NCBI RefSeq assembly: GCF_050574275.1
Contig: NZ_CP192260.1
Span: 3,410,001-3,474,000 of the forward strand
Length of the DNA stretch: 64,000 bases
Direction of reading: 5' to 3'
Source of the DNA: Virgibacillus_F flavescens
GTDB lineage: Bacteria; Bacillota; Bacilli; Bacillales; Amphibacillaceae
In this document: positions 26,145-34,734 of the stretch, one piece after another
Position numbering within the stretch: the first letter of the stretch is position 1
Layout: every line of letters starts with the position of its first letter
Made by a program: the position numbers and the translations under genes
The notes under the pieces: generated by a model
Seen by the model: only the letters and a program-made list of their open reading frames with translations
Databases searched by the model: none
What the model was told of the DNA's origin: nothing

Positions 26145-27056
26145 TTACTCAGCTGGCTTTAAATCTTCTATAGAATCAATTTCCATATATTTTGGAACAG
26201 CTAAACCAATTTTAGCTCCCGTTAAGTTCTCACCTAAATCTTCAAATTGATCAGCAAATTTGTCATAAAACTTCTTATGTGTAACGGGCATCCATGCTGC
26301 TAGAGTGGCATCTCCATCACCTTCAGCAATAGCATTGAAAACGACTGCGACATCGACTGGAGTAATAGTAACTTTAAAGCCTTTCGATTTTAAAACTTCA
26401 GCTACAACATTTGCAGAGGCCCGTTCAGAATCCCAGGGAGTTGATACAAGTTCAATCTCAACACCGTTTACATCCTCCACACCTTTTGTCCATTCTGTAA
26501 CAGCGTCTGGGTGTTCTTCAACCCATTTTTTCGCTACCTTGGCAATGTCAGTGCCTGCTTCCGTTGATTCAAGCATAATACCTTCCATATCTTCTACTTT
26601 CCAATGAAATTGGTCTAATAGTTTATATGCATTAGGCTTTTCTTCTTTTAATCCTTTTCGTGCTAGTGTCTTTATTACTTCCGTTTTTCCATAAACACCT
26701 TTTGGATCTTTGAGATATTTTAAATCTTCATATTTTGCGAACATCCAATGTGGATTCCAACCTGTAATAACTATTGGTTCTTGCTTTTCTATTGCTTCTT
26801 CAAGCCTTGTCATCATTGCTGCAGTTGAAGATTGTTCCAGGGTCCATCCCTCTAAACTTTCATACTCCTCAATTGCTTTTTCAGTAGTAAGTGTAATCCC
26901 GGCACCTGGTTCAATTCCAGTAATCATATGATCTACAGCTTCACTATAGCCTTGTTCTTTCTCACTGCCGGCATTTTTATCATCTGTTCCACAACCGGCT
27001 AGCAAAATCGCTGTTAAACCTGCAATTACTGTAACTTTAATAAAATTATTTTTCAT
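26145..27056 (-). CDS. opuAC: Glycine betaine-type ABC binding lipoprotein, second copy
   Basis: Lipoprotein of 303 residues with signal peptide and lipobox LLAGC, then lobe B first (MITGIEPGAGI...ITGWNPHWMF...WVEEHPDAVTEWTKG) and lobe A second (VEIELVSTPWDSERASANVV...YMEIDSIEDLKPAE). This is the lobe order of B. subtilis OpuAC and the reverse of the copy next to the permease gene. The aromatic residues expected to cage the quaternary amine (Trp in GWNPHW, TPWDSE and AAWMP) are present. ATG 27056 is preferred over a TTG two codons upstream. A GG-rich hairpin in the gap after the first copy may lower its expression. Confidence 0.85.
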   Translation of the reverse strand: MKNNFIKVTVIAGLTAILLAGCGTDDKNAGSEKEQGYSEAVDHMITGIEPGAGITLTTEKAIEEYESLEGWTLEQSSTAAMMTRLEEAIEKQEPIVITGWNPHWMFAKYEDLKYLKDPKGVYGKTEVIKTLARKGLKEEKPNAYKLLDQFHWKVEDMEGIMLESTEAGTDIAKVAKKWVEEHPDAVTEWTKGVEDVNGVEIELVSTPWDSERASANVVAEVLKSKGFKVTITPVDVAVVFNAIAEGDGDATLAAWMPVTHKKFYDKFADQFEDLGENLTGAKIGLAVPKYMEIDSIEDLKPAE

Positions 27057-27101
27057 ACACAAAACATCCTTTCCTTATACTATTGAACAATAAAATAGAA
27101 A

Positions 27102-27124
27102 GACTGATACATAAAAACTGTATC
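27102..27124 (-). terminator. Intercistronic hairpin between two opuAC genes
   Basis: CTGATACA / TGTATCAG stem with a 7-nt loop, followed on the minus strand by TCTTTCTATTTTATT. Likely a partial terminator or mRNA-stabilising hairpin that sets a higher level for the first three genes. Confidence 0.5.
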
Positions 27125-27167
27125 AGCCCCCCCTAATTTTATATTTATCACTTTCTTCTTACACTAT

Positions 27168-28067
27168 TTACTTAACACCTTTAGTCCATTCTGATACTTT
27201 ATCCTGGTTTTCTTCAACCCAAGTAGCCGCAGCTTCTTCAGGGCTTGCTCCATCCTGAATTGCAAGCATTACACTTTCAATATCTGCTGAACTCCACTTA
27301 AATTGATCCAGAATTTTGTATGCTTTAGGCATATCTTTCTCTAGACCTTTACGTGCCATTGTTTTAATGTTTTCTGCATCTCCGAAAACACCTTTAGTGT
27401 CTTCTAGATATTTAAGATCATATTTTTGGAACATCCAGTGTGGAGACCAACCTGTAATAATAATTGGTTCTTCTTTTTCAATAGCTTCACCAAGTGCTGT
27501 AGCCATTGCACCACTGGATGAAGTTTGTACTGTCCAGTCGCTTAAGTTCTCATACTTTTCAACAGCTGCTTCTGCTTTTGCAACAACACCTGCACCTGGC
27601 TCAATTCCAGTAATTGTCTGATCTGCCTGTCCTTTTAAGTCTTCAATTGAATTAGCATCCATATACTTTGGTACTACTAGTCCAATCTTTGCACCTTCTA
27701 AGTTCACACCTAAGTCAACTAGCTGATCTTTATATTGAGAAAATAGTTTACCATGGGTACCTGGTAACCATGCAGCTACCATACCATCAGTTTCGCCAGT
27801 CGCAACTGATTCCCACATAACAGCATTATCTAGTGGTGTAACTGTAACGTCAAAACCTTGTTCTTCTAATACATTAGCGATTACGTTTGTTGACGCAACC
27901 TCCGTATCCCACTCCACATATGATAGTTCTATTTCTTTTGAAGCTTCTCCGTTGCTATCTGATGATCCTTCTTCTGAAGAACCCTCATCAGAACCACAAC
28001 CAGCAGCTACTAATGATAATGAAAGTCCAGCTGCAATGCCGGCTTTTTTCCAGTTTAGTTTAAACAT
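27168..28067 (-). CDS. opuAC: Glycine betaine ABC binding lipoprotein, first copy
   Basis: Lipoprotein of 299 residues: signal peptide with lipobox LVAAGC, a Ser/Gly/Glu-rich linker, then lobe A (IELSYVEWDTEVASTNVI...YMDANSIEDLKG) followed by lobe B (TITGIEPGAGV...IITGWSPHWMF...WVEENQDKVSEWTKGVK). It belongs to the OpuAC/ProX superfamily and delivers glycine betaine or a similar osmoprotectant to OpuAB. The lobe order is permuted relative to the two following paralogs. AAAGGGGAG precedes the ATG. Third gene of opuAA-opuAB-opuAC. Confidence 0.92.
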   Translation of the reverse strand: MFKLNWKKAGIAAGLSLSLVAAGCGSDEGSSEEGSSDSNGEASKEIELSYVEWDTEVASTNVIANVLEEQGFDVTVTPLDNAVMWESVATGETDGMVAAWLPGTHGKLFSQYKDQLVDLGVNLEGAKIGLVVPKYMDANSIEDLKGQADQTITGIEPGAGVVAKAEAAVEKYENLSDWTVQTSSSGAMATALGEAIEKEEPIIITGWSPHWMFQKYDLKYLEDTKGVFGDAENIKTMARKGLEKDMPKAYKILDQFKWSSADIESVMLAIQDGASPEEAAATWVEENQDKVSEWTKGVK

Positions 28068-28150
28068 AACAATAAATCTCCCCTTTTTTCTTATTTATAT
28101 ATGGAAACTTTTCAAATGAAAAGATACCAGTATTACTCAATACTATATCC

Positions 28151-29005
28151 TTACTTATTTTTCGTATTCACATTTTGCGTGAAACGATCAATAATTATAG
28201 CTAATATTACGATTGCAAGTCCTGCTACAAATCCAGTTCCTACTTGCGCACGCTGCAGTGCTGACAGCACCTCTCTACCGAGTCCTGGCGCACCAATCAT
28301 TGAAGCGATTACTACCATTGATAAAGCGAGCATAACCGTCTGATTAATACCAGCCATTATTGTTGCTTTAGCCATTGGCAATTCTACCTTAAATAGCTTC
28401 TGTGAACCTGTACTACCAAACGCTTCGGATGCTTCTACTAGTTCTTTGGAGACTTGTCTGATTCCTAGATTAGTAAAGCGAACCGTTGGTGGTGTTGCGA
28501 AAATTAATGATGCAAATACTCCTGGAACCATTCCGATTCCAAAGAATGCTACTGCCGGAATTAAGTATACAAAGGCAGGCATTGTCTGCATAAAGTCAAG
28601 CACCGGTGTAATAATTGATTCTGCTGTCTTACTCTTAGACATCAAAATTCCAAATGGAACACCAATGATGACCGATAATATACTGGATATTAAGACTAGG
28701 GTAAACGTATTTATCAGTTGTTCCCAAAGTCCCTGATTATAAATTAACCATAATCCTACAATTGAGAATGCTGCCAGTCCAAACTTTTTACCGGAGATAA
28801 GGAAAGCTAATACTGCAATAATCAGTATAATAATTACCGGTGGGACAAGCATTAACGTTTCGGAAACAAATTCCATAAACGTATCAAAATTCTCTTCAAT
28901 TGGAGTAAAAATAAATTCAAATGTATCTGTTAACCATTCTGTGAACAATGCTGTTTTTTCAGCAATAGGTAATTTCGGCATAAAATCCAACATTTTATCA
29001 AGCAT
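28151..29005 (-). CDS. opuAB: Glycine betaine ABC transporter permease OpuAB
   Basis: Permease of 284 residues with about seven membrane segments and the EAA-type loop ELVEASEAFGSTGSQKLFKVELP. It pairs with OpuAA and the OpuAC lipoproteins to import glycine betaine at high salinity. It overlaps the opuAA end by 8 bp. N-terminal amphipathic stretch before the first helix fits the ProW/OpuAB family. Confidence 0.93.
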   Translation of the reverse strand: MLDKMLDFMPKLPIAEKTALFTEWLTDTFEFIFTPIEENFDTFMEFVSETLMLVPPVIIILIIAVLAFLISGKKFGLAAFSIVGLWLIYNQGLWEQLINTFTLVLISSILSVIIGVPFGILMSKSKTAESIITPVLDFMQTMPAFVYLIPAVAFFGIGMVPGVFASLIFATPPTVRFTNLGIRQVSKELVEASEAFGSTGSQKLFKVELPMAKATIMAGINQTVMLALSMVVIASMIGAPGLGREVLSALQRAQVGTGFVAGLAIVILAIIIDRFTQNVNTKNK

Positions 29006-30197
29006 TATTTAAATTCACCTCACCATCACCAGTAAGGGCAGAAATAAGTGCGCCACGTACAATAATTCCAACCAGCTTCTCGCCATCCATAACTGCTACG
29101 GGAACAGGAGAATCATGAATAATATTGAAAATATCATGTAACGCTGTACCTTTTTCTACTCTAGGGATATCTGTACGTAGTATATCGTTTAGGTCACGCA
29201 CATCGTTTTTTCTTGCTTCTGATGCATCATCTGCTGTCACAAAGCCTTGCAGATTTCGCATACCATCAATAACGAAAATACTGGAAATTCCTTCTTCTCG
29301 CATTCTTTCAAGTGCTACACGCGGCCCGTGTTTTTCTATATTAATAGTTTCTGGACGCTTCATAATTTGTTGTGCAGTTAAGACTTTAGAACGATCTACA
29401 TCTTCGACAAATCGTTCTACATAATCATTTGCAGGATTAACCAAAATTTCTTCTGGTGTTCCAATCTGTACAATAGATCCATCCTTCATCAATGCAATAC
29501 GATCGCCTAATCTTAATGCTTCATCAAGATCGTGCGTAATAAATATGATTGTCTTCTTCATACTTGCCTGAAGATCAACCAACTCATCCTGCATATCTTT
29601 ACGGATTAAAGGATCTAATGCTGAGAATGCTTCATCCATTAACAGTACTTCCGGGTCATTAGCTAAAGCACGTGCTAACCCAACACGCTGCTGCATACCA
29701 CCAGATAATTGATTAGGATTTTGATTAATATACCCACCGAGACCAACCATTTCCAATGCTTTTGTAGCTTTTTTCTTTCTCTCTTCTTTCGCCACATTTT
29801 GAATTTCCAGTCCGTACTCTGCGTTTTCCAGAATGGTACGATGTGGGAATAACGCGAAACGCTGAAAAACCATACTCATTTTTTCTCTTCGTACATTTCG
29901 CAAATCTTTTTTGTTCATAACTGAAAGATCTTCACCGTCAACCAATACTGTTCCTTCAGTAGGTTCAATCAAGCGATTCAGTAAGCGTACTAATGTTGAT
30001 TTTCCGCTTCCTGACAATCCCATGATCACAAATATTTCACCCGCATCAACTGAAAATGTTGCGCGATTTACACCAACCGTATTTCCGGTTAGTTTTAAAA
30101 TCTCATCCTTACTCTTCCCCTCATCCAATAACTTCTGGGCATGTTTAGGGTTTTTGCCGAACACTTTTGATAGGTCCTTAACTTCTATGACCGGCAT
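28998..30197 (-). CDS. opuAA: Glycine betaine ABC transporter ATPase OpuAA
   Basis: ATPase of 399 residues with the ProV/OpuAA insertion NPKHAQKLLDEGKSKDEIL near the start, Walker A GLSGSGKST, signature LSGGMQQRVGLARAL, Walker B LLMDEAFSALD, and two C-terminal CBS domains (about 275-395) that act as the osmotic/ionic sensor in characterised homologs. AGAGGTG lies 6 bp before the ATG at 30197; a GTG three codons upstream is part of that ribosome site. First gene of the operon, divergent from a GbsR-type regulator. Confidence 0.95.
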   Translation of the reverse strand: MPVIEVKDLSKVFGKNPKHAQKLLDEGKSKDEILKLTGNTVGVNRATFSVDAGEIFVIMGLSGSGKSTLVRLLNRLIEPTEGTVLVDGEDLSVMNKKDLRNVRREKMSMVFQRFALFPHRTILENAEYGLEIQNVAKEERKKKATKALEMVGLGGYINQNPNQLSGGMQQRVGLARALANDPEVLLMDEAFSALDPLIRKDMQDELVDLQASMKKTIIFITHDLDEALRLGDRIALMKDGSIVQIGTPEEILVNPANDYVERFVEDVDRSKVLTAQQIMKRPETINIEKHGPRVALERMREEGISSIFVIDGMRNLQGFVTADDASEARKNDVRDLNDILRTDIPRVEKGTALHDIFNIIHDSPVPVAVMDGEKLVGIIVRGALISALTGDGEVNLNNA

Positions 30198-30395
30198 TCC
30201 GTTCACCTCTACTTTTCTTTGTTTCTATATTAGGTTTTGCTAACGTCTAAGTATTTAGTCTTGATTCTTTATAATTAGAAATGAAGTAAATAAAAAGACT
30301 CTAACACCGAACTACTTTTTTCCACTCCCTAACTATATAACGTATTGCCTATACATTTCAAACATTATATACGGTCAATTTTGTATATATTTTTT

Positions 30396-30413
30396 GTACA
30401 GTATAAACTGTAC
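30396..30413. promoter_or_regulatory. Candidate operator between opuA and its regulator
   Basis: GTACAGTATAAACTGTAC is a perfect 7-4-7 inverted repeat in the 339-bp AT-rich space between divergent opuAA and the GbsR-type gene. Its position suits a binding site for that regulator. The rest of this space shows only AT-rich promoter-like sequence. Confidence 0.5.
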
Positions 30414-30536
30414 GTAATTTACGGGCGTATTTCTTTCATTTACTGTCAAATACTCCATATTTCTCATCTGTTTGTGATTTTCAATAGATAATCATTTGAT
30501 GTAACCTTTAGATAATAAGCCTTTTAGGAGGATTTT

Positions 30537-31013
30537 ATGAAGGATCAGACAAACGAACAATTAACTACTAAAATTGTAGTAGAATTTGCAAAAACAATTG
30601 AACTCTTTGATTTAACACCTTTAGAAGCGAGACTATTTGCCTATTTATATCTAACAGAGGGAACCTTGACACTTGATGAAATGAGTGAGGCAATCGGAAA
30701 AAGCAAAACATCGATGAGCACCAGTATCAGAAGTTTATTAGATATAAATTTAGTCACACGTGTATGGAAGAAAGGAGTTCGCAAAGATTTATACCAGGCT
30801 AATGCGCACCTGTTCAAAACTTTTATGAATTCCTATATCAATAAATGGATTGACGCTATTAGTCATCAAAAGAGCTCGTTTGACGAAATTAAATCCAATT
30901 TAGATGCTGCACCAACTGATAAAAATATCGAATTTCTTAATAAACGTTTGATCAGTATAATGGAATTTCATAAAAATATTGAAAAATCGTTTCACCACTT
31001 GAAAAATAACTGA
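30537..31013 (+). CDS. GbsR/OpuAR-type transcriptional regulator
   Basis: Winged-helix MarR-superfamily repressor of 158 residues. The recognition region LTLDEMSEAIGKSKTSMSTSIRSLLDINLVTRVWKKGVRKDLYQA is that of GbsR, the choline-sensing repressor of glycine-betaine genes. Divergent to the opuA operon, which it probably controls. AGGAGG precedes the ATG. A second gene of the family is at 34735-35289. Confidence 0.85.
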   Translation: MKDQTNEQLTTKIVVEFAKTIELFDLTPLEARLFAYLYLTEGTLTLDEMSEAIGKSKTSMSTSIRSLLDINLVTRVWKKGVRKDLYQANAHLFKTFMNSYINKWIDAISHQKSSFDEIKSNLDAAPTDKNIEFLNKRLISIMEFHKNIEKSFHHLKNN

Positions 31014-31063
31014 AATAATAGGGTAAGGGACTATGCTGAAATGTAGTTCTCACCCTATTATTT
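31014..31063 (+). terminator. Terminator after the GbsR-type gene
   Basis: AATAATAGGGT...ACCCTATTATT followed by TTTTTT. The remaining space to 31317 shows no gene or clear structure. Confidence 0.75.
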
Positions 31064-31317
31064 TTTTATTTCTTCTTACTTCCTCTCGTCCAAGTAAAAA
31101 AAACTGTTTTTCACACCATCAAAATCGATGATTTCCACGTAAAAAATATCTCGCTTAACATTCTCGAAAACACTGGTATAACAGCGTTTTGTTTATGTAC
31201 TTTAATAGTAATAAAAAAAAACCTCATAATCTATTGCAATTTCAATTCAAACGTACTATTATTCTTAAGGGATTGAGCAAACAATTCAACTAGAATTACG
31301 CTAAGGAGGGGTCAAAA

Positions 31318-31863
31318 ATGAACTGCTGGAAAACCGTTAATTTCACAAAAGAATATGGTGTGAATAGAATATACTTTCTATCATTTTTGATCGGACTATT
31401 AACATTCATTTTCCTTTTTGTACCTTTTTCTACTATACATGGTACAACAAACTCAAATGAATTTGGTATTGTTCCATTCCTTTGTTTTCTAATTTTGTTG
31501 CCAACCATTCACTCGTTTATGCATGTATTACCATTAACTATGATGAATAAACGAACTAAAATTTACTTTAGTTTTAAAAAGAGTTTGATTCCAACATGCA
31601 AATATTACCCAAAAGTGTTCTTATCGAAGCCAATATCCATTATGGCAGCATTTGCACCTACGCTTTTTATAACCGTACCTGGGTTTATAGCATCACTTAT
31701 ATTTGTCGACTATTATGTTTATATATTATTGTTTACAGCGATTCATATTGGCGTTTCATTTACTGACTTTCTATATATACACCGAATAAGTAAAGCGCCA
31801 AGACATTCCTATATTGAAAGTGAAAAAGATGGCTTTGCTATACTGGTCAAGGCAAAAAATTAG
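31318..31863 (+). CDS. DUF3267 family membrane protein
   Basis: Integral membrane protein of 181 residues with four hydrophobic segments (about 18-40, 51-73, 107-130, 132-150). It resembles the DUF3267 family of putative zincins, but the expected HExxH is HSFMH (His65-His69), lacking the catalytic Glu, so it is probably not an active protease; an Asp (SFTD, 150) at the usual third-ligand site is kept. The gene starts after GGAGGGG and ends in its own terminator, upstream of prsA. Confidence 0.7.
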   Translation: MNCWKTVNFTKEYGVNRIYFLSFLIGLLTFIFLFVPFSTIHGTTNSNEFGIVPFLCFLILLPTIHSFMHVLPLTMMNKRTKIYFSFKKSLIPTCKYYPKVFLSKPISIMAAFAPTLFITVPGFIASLIFVDYYVYILLFTAIHIGVSFTDFLYIHRISKAPRHSYIESEKDGFAILVKAKN

Positions 31864-31865
31864 TG

Positions 31866-31900
31866 AAAAATCACCTGAATAAAGATGTCAGGTGATTTTT
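31866..31900 (+). terminator. Terminator after the DUF3267 gene
   Basis: AAAAATCACCTGA / TCAGGTGATTTTT hairpin. Confidence 0.8.
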
Positions 31901-32035
31901 AATTTAGCAAAATAACTTTAACTCTATTCATTTCCCAGAAATTTTGATAAAGTAAAGATTGTGGTGTTTTCGAAAGTTACCTATTCTTTTGTAATATGCA
32001 GTATTACATCTCCAATAGGATTCAAGGAGGTTTCT

Positions 32036-32221
32036 ATGAGTATTTTCTACTTAATTTACGCGTTATTTGTTATATTTATTTTCAACTCACTTACTCATCA
32101 GTTTTGTTTGAAAATGGAATTAAATCAAAAGAAACAATCCACTGTATATAGAACGATCAATATGATGATAATGGTTTTACTGATTACTTCATATATTAGA
32201 GTTTTAAATGAAATCACCTGA
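32036..32221 (+). CDS. Small hydrophobic protein, unknown
   Basis: A 61-residue peptide starting MSIFYLIYALFVIFIF with two membrane segments (about 3-18 and 40-55) and a short polar middle. AAGGAGG is 5 bp before the ATG, better than any start further upstream in the frame. I do not recognise a family. It lies alone between the DUF3267 gene and prsA. Confidence 0.6.
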   Translation: MSIFYLIYALFVIFIFNSLTHQFCLKMELNQKKQSTVYRTINMMIMVLLITSYIRVLNEIT

Positions 32222-32337
32222 AAAAATTATGTAAAAACTGTGTAAAATACTAATATAACTATTTTTTTGGTTACATACTATGGTATATTAATCATTAGTT
32301 TCAAATGTAAAAACATAAGATTAGGAGTGTTTTATAA

Positions 32338-33237
32338 ATGAAGAAATTAGTAATTGCATTATCGCTTTCAGCAGGTGTATTAAGCTTAACAGCTTGTAAC
32401 TCTGACAAAGATGAAAAAGCGGTTGTAGAGACAGAAGCAGGTAACATTACACAGGAAGAGTTTTATAACGAATTAAAAGATACGAACGGTGAACAGGTAC
32501 TAAAAGAAATGGTAACAGTTGAAGTTCTTGAGAATAAATATGAAGTATCTGACGAAAAAGTTGATGCTGAAGTACAAAAACTTAAAGATCAATACGGAGA
32601 TCAGTTTGAAGCTGCTCTTCAACAAAGTGGCTATAAAGATGTAGATGCATTTAAGAAGGTTGTAAGAATTAGCTTATTAAAAGAAGCTGCCGTTTCAGAG
32701 AATATTGAAGTTACAGATAAAGAAGTTAAAACACAATATGAACAAATGAAAACTGAACTTAAAGCATCCCACATATTAGTGGCGGATGAAAAAACGGCAA
32801 AAGAAGTGAAGCAAAAACTTGAAAATGGTGCAGATTTTGCTGAATTAGCAAAAGAATACTCTACTGACAAGGCTAGTGCGGAAAAAGGTGGAGACTTAGG
32901 ATATTTCTCTGTCGGCTCAATGGTTCCTGAATTTGAAAATGCTGCTTATGATTTAGAAGTTGGCAAAATAAGTGAGCCTGTTAAAACTCAACATGGTTAC
33001 CATATAATTAAAGTGACGGACAAGCGTGATACCGAAGCTGAAATTGGAACGTTTGAAGAGGAAAAAGAAAGTATCCGTCGTGAGCTTGTAAACAGTAAAG
33101 TAGATCCAACACAAGCACAATCTAAAATTGACAAATTGATAAAAGATGCAAAAGTTAATGTGAATATCGATCAATTTGAAAACTTATTTGAAACTAAAAA
33201 ACCAGCAGAAGAAGCTGCTAAAGAAGAAGCTAAGTAA
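32338..33237 (+). CDS. prsA: Foldase lipoprotein PrsA
   Basis: Extracellular lipid-anchored peptidyl-prolyl isomerase that folds secreted proteins. Signal peptide with lipobox LTAC (Cys20); parvulin domain about residues 142-230 (ASHILVADEKTA...GGDLGYFSVGSMVPEFENAAYDL...HGYHIIKV), flanked by SurA-like helical regions. The acidic/lysine-rich tail EAAKEEAK is usual. 299 residues, full length. RBS TTAGGAGTG. Upstream of convergent yhaL, as in B. subtilis. Confidence 0.95.
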   Translation: MKKLVIALSLSAGVLSLTACNSDKDEKAVVETEAGNITQEEFYNELKDTNGEQVLKEMVTVEVLENKYEVSDEKVDAEVQKLKDQYGDQFEAALQQSGYKDVDAFKKVVRISLLKEAAVSENIEVTDKEVKTQYEQMKTELKASHILVADEKTAKEVKQKLENGADFAELAKEYSTDKASAEKGGDLGYFSVGSMVPEFENAAYDLEVGKISEPVKTQHGYHIIKVTDKRDTEAEIGTFEEEKESIRRELVNSKVDPTQAQSKIDKLIKDAKVNVNIDQFENLFETKKPAEEAAKEEAK

Positions 33238-33246
33238 TGTAAAGTT

Positions 33247-33286
33247 AAAAAACCCCCTGATCCAAATGGATCAGGGGGTTTTTTTG
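33247..33286 (+). terminator. Terminator after prsA
   Basis: AACCCCCTGATCC / GGATCAGGGGGTT stem followed by seven T. Confidence 0.9.
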
Positions 33287-33289
33287 TAA

Positions 33290-33492
33290 AACTTAAACGC
33301 CAATACCAGGCGTTTCGGTCTCTTACTTATTCGGCTGCTTCTGACAAGTCGCTTTCGCTTTTCTTTTCTTTCCAGCTGCAGCTCCTAGGGTCTAGCAAAT
33401 AGGTAGTCCTGATGAAAGTACGTAAAGGTCAACGTACTTTCACAGACCCATCTATCTGTACGCCCCCTAAACAGTCGCCTTCGCTTTTCTTA
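33290..33492 (-). repeat. Degenerate Bacillaceae interspersed repeat after yhaL
   Basis: On the minus strand it begins at the yhaL stop as TAAGAAAAGCGAAGGCGACT and ends near GACCCTAGGAGCTGCAGCTG. That layout (TAAGAAAAGCG at the stop codon, CTAGG..GCTG..GCTGGA at the far end) resembles a repeat I know from many Bacillus genomes. Inside is a perfect stem GAAAGTACGT / ACGTACTTTC, and next to it AACGCC/GGCGTT. Confidence 0.6.
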
Positions 33493-33684
33493 CTGCGACA
33501 TGAATTCTTTTTTTTCTTTTGTTTCTTTTTCCTTCTCCATACGATCCATGAAGACTCTTCCTTCACGTTCAATAAATTGTTCTTCAAGTCTGCGTTCTGC
33601 ACGCATTGCCCGATAAGCCATATATCCACTCAAAAAAATAAACAGAATCATCATTAATACCCACCAAGGCACTCCGATAATCAT
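33490..33684 (-). CDS. yhaL: Sporulation-type small membrane protein YhaL
   Basis: A 64-residue protein with one N-terminal transmembrane helix (MIIGVPWWVLMMILFIFLSGYMAYRAM) and a charged Glu/Lys-rich cytosolic tail. The VPWWV...SGYMAYR pattern is that of the YhaL family, listed as sporulation-associated. AAGGGGGC supports the ATG at 33684 over a GTG seven codons upstream. Lies between prsA and yhaM as in B. subtilis. A repeat begins at its stop codon. Confidence 0.82.
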   Translation of the reverse strand: MIIGVPWWVLMMILFIFLSGYMAYRAMRAERRLEEQFIEREGRVFMDRMEKEKETKEKKEFMSQ

Positions 33685-33753
33685 AAATATTGCCCCCTTG
33701 TCCACCTTTTCTTTAAAAAGTATATGTGGAAGGCTATTAAATTATGACTTTAC

Positions 33754-34701
33754 TTATTCTTTTTCAAATGAAGGCTTATAGAATGATCGATTGTCTAATG
33801 CAAAAATTCTTTCCGTGAATTCTCCTGGTTTCACTTTTTCCAGCGACCGATTGAGCATATTCATTTTCGCATCAATTAAGTCAATTAAATGCAAAAGTTC
33901 AGCTTCCCTAACTAGTGGAGGTTTCGGGCTTCCCCACTCTGCTTTACCGTGGTGTGACAAGACTAGGTGCTGCAGGATAAGGACTTCTTCTCCTTCAATT
34001 TGCAGCTCTCTTGCAACTTGTCCGATTTCTTCTACCATCATCGGAATATGACCAAGTAATTTCCCTTCGATCGTATAGGAAGTTGTTACTACGCCTGATA
34101 ATTCTTTTAATTTTCCCAGATCATGAAGAATAACTCCTGCGTAAAGTAAATCCTTATTTAGCTGAGGGTATAAGTGATGTAATTCTCTGGCTAACGCTAT
34201 CATACTGACGATATGATGCGCTAACCCTGAAACATACTCATGGTGGTTTTTTGTTGCAGCAGGGTATGTTAAAAGTGCAGTCTGATGCTTCTTAATAAAT
34301 GCCCGTACGATTCGTTGCATAGCAGGGTTTTTCATTTCAAAGATGGCTTCTGTGAGCTTTTCCATCAATTCTTCCTTTTCAACTGGTGCTTTTTCAATGA
34401 AATCTGTTACATGTACATCATCTGTAGGCTGTGCTGGTCTCAATGAAAGAATTTTCAATTGTGCTTTACCTCTAAATTGATTAATTTCGCCGGATAACTT
34501 TACAATTTTCTCTGGGGTAAATAGTGATTCATCCTCTTTTGTAACATCCCATAGTTTAGCATCAATTTCACCTGTTGAATCACGAAGGATAAGTGTTAAA
34601 AATGGTTTACCGTTACTGGCAACTCCACGGTTAGCTTCTTTAATCAGAACAAATCCATCAAACTGTTCACCGATTGTAATATAACCTAATCCTTTTTTCA
34701 T
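33754..34701 (-). CDS. yhaM: 3'-5' exoribonuclease YhaM
   Basis: Manganese-dependent exonuclease of 315 residues acting on RNA ends and ssDNA. N-terminal OB-fold (about 10-90, TLILRDSTGEIDAKLWDVT) and C-terminal HD domain with HHEYVSGLAHHIVSM, GVILHDLGK and HLVLSHHGKAEWGSP. Full length. AGGGGG is 8 bp before the ATG. Same cluster as yhaL, yhaN and yhaO, although a regulator gene now separates it from yhaN. Confidence 0.94.
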   Translation of the reverse strand: MKKGLGYITIGEQFDGFVLIKEANRGVASNGKPFLTLILRDSTGEIDAKLWDVTKEDESLFTPEKIVKLSGEINQFRGKAQLKILSLRPAQPTDDVHVTDFIEKAPVEKEELMEKLTEAIFEMKNPAMQRIVRAFIKKHQTALLTYPAATKNHHEYVSGLAHHIVSMIALARELHHLYPQLNKDLLYAGVILHDLGKLKELSGVVTTSYTIEGKLLGHIPMMVEEIGQVARELQIEGEEVLILQHLVLSHHGKAEWGSPKPPLVREAELLHLIDLIDAKMNMLNRSLEKVKPGEFTERIFALDNRSFYKPSFEKE

Positions 34702-34734
34702 CCCCTTTTCCCCCTTGTTGTTCCTACTTTTTCA

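Noticed and set aside
30207..30395. Riboswitch or T-box in the opuA leader.
   Set aside because: No conserved box or antiterminator pair is visible; only AT-rich promoter-like sequence.
33412..33657. Plus-strand open frame opposite yhaL.
   Set aside because: It is the complement of yhaL and the repeat, Phe/Ser-rich from A/G-rich coding sequence, with no ribosome site.
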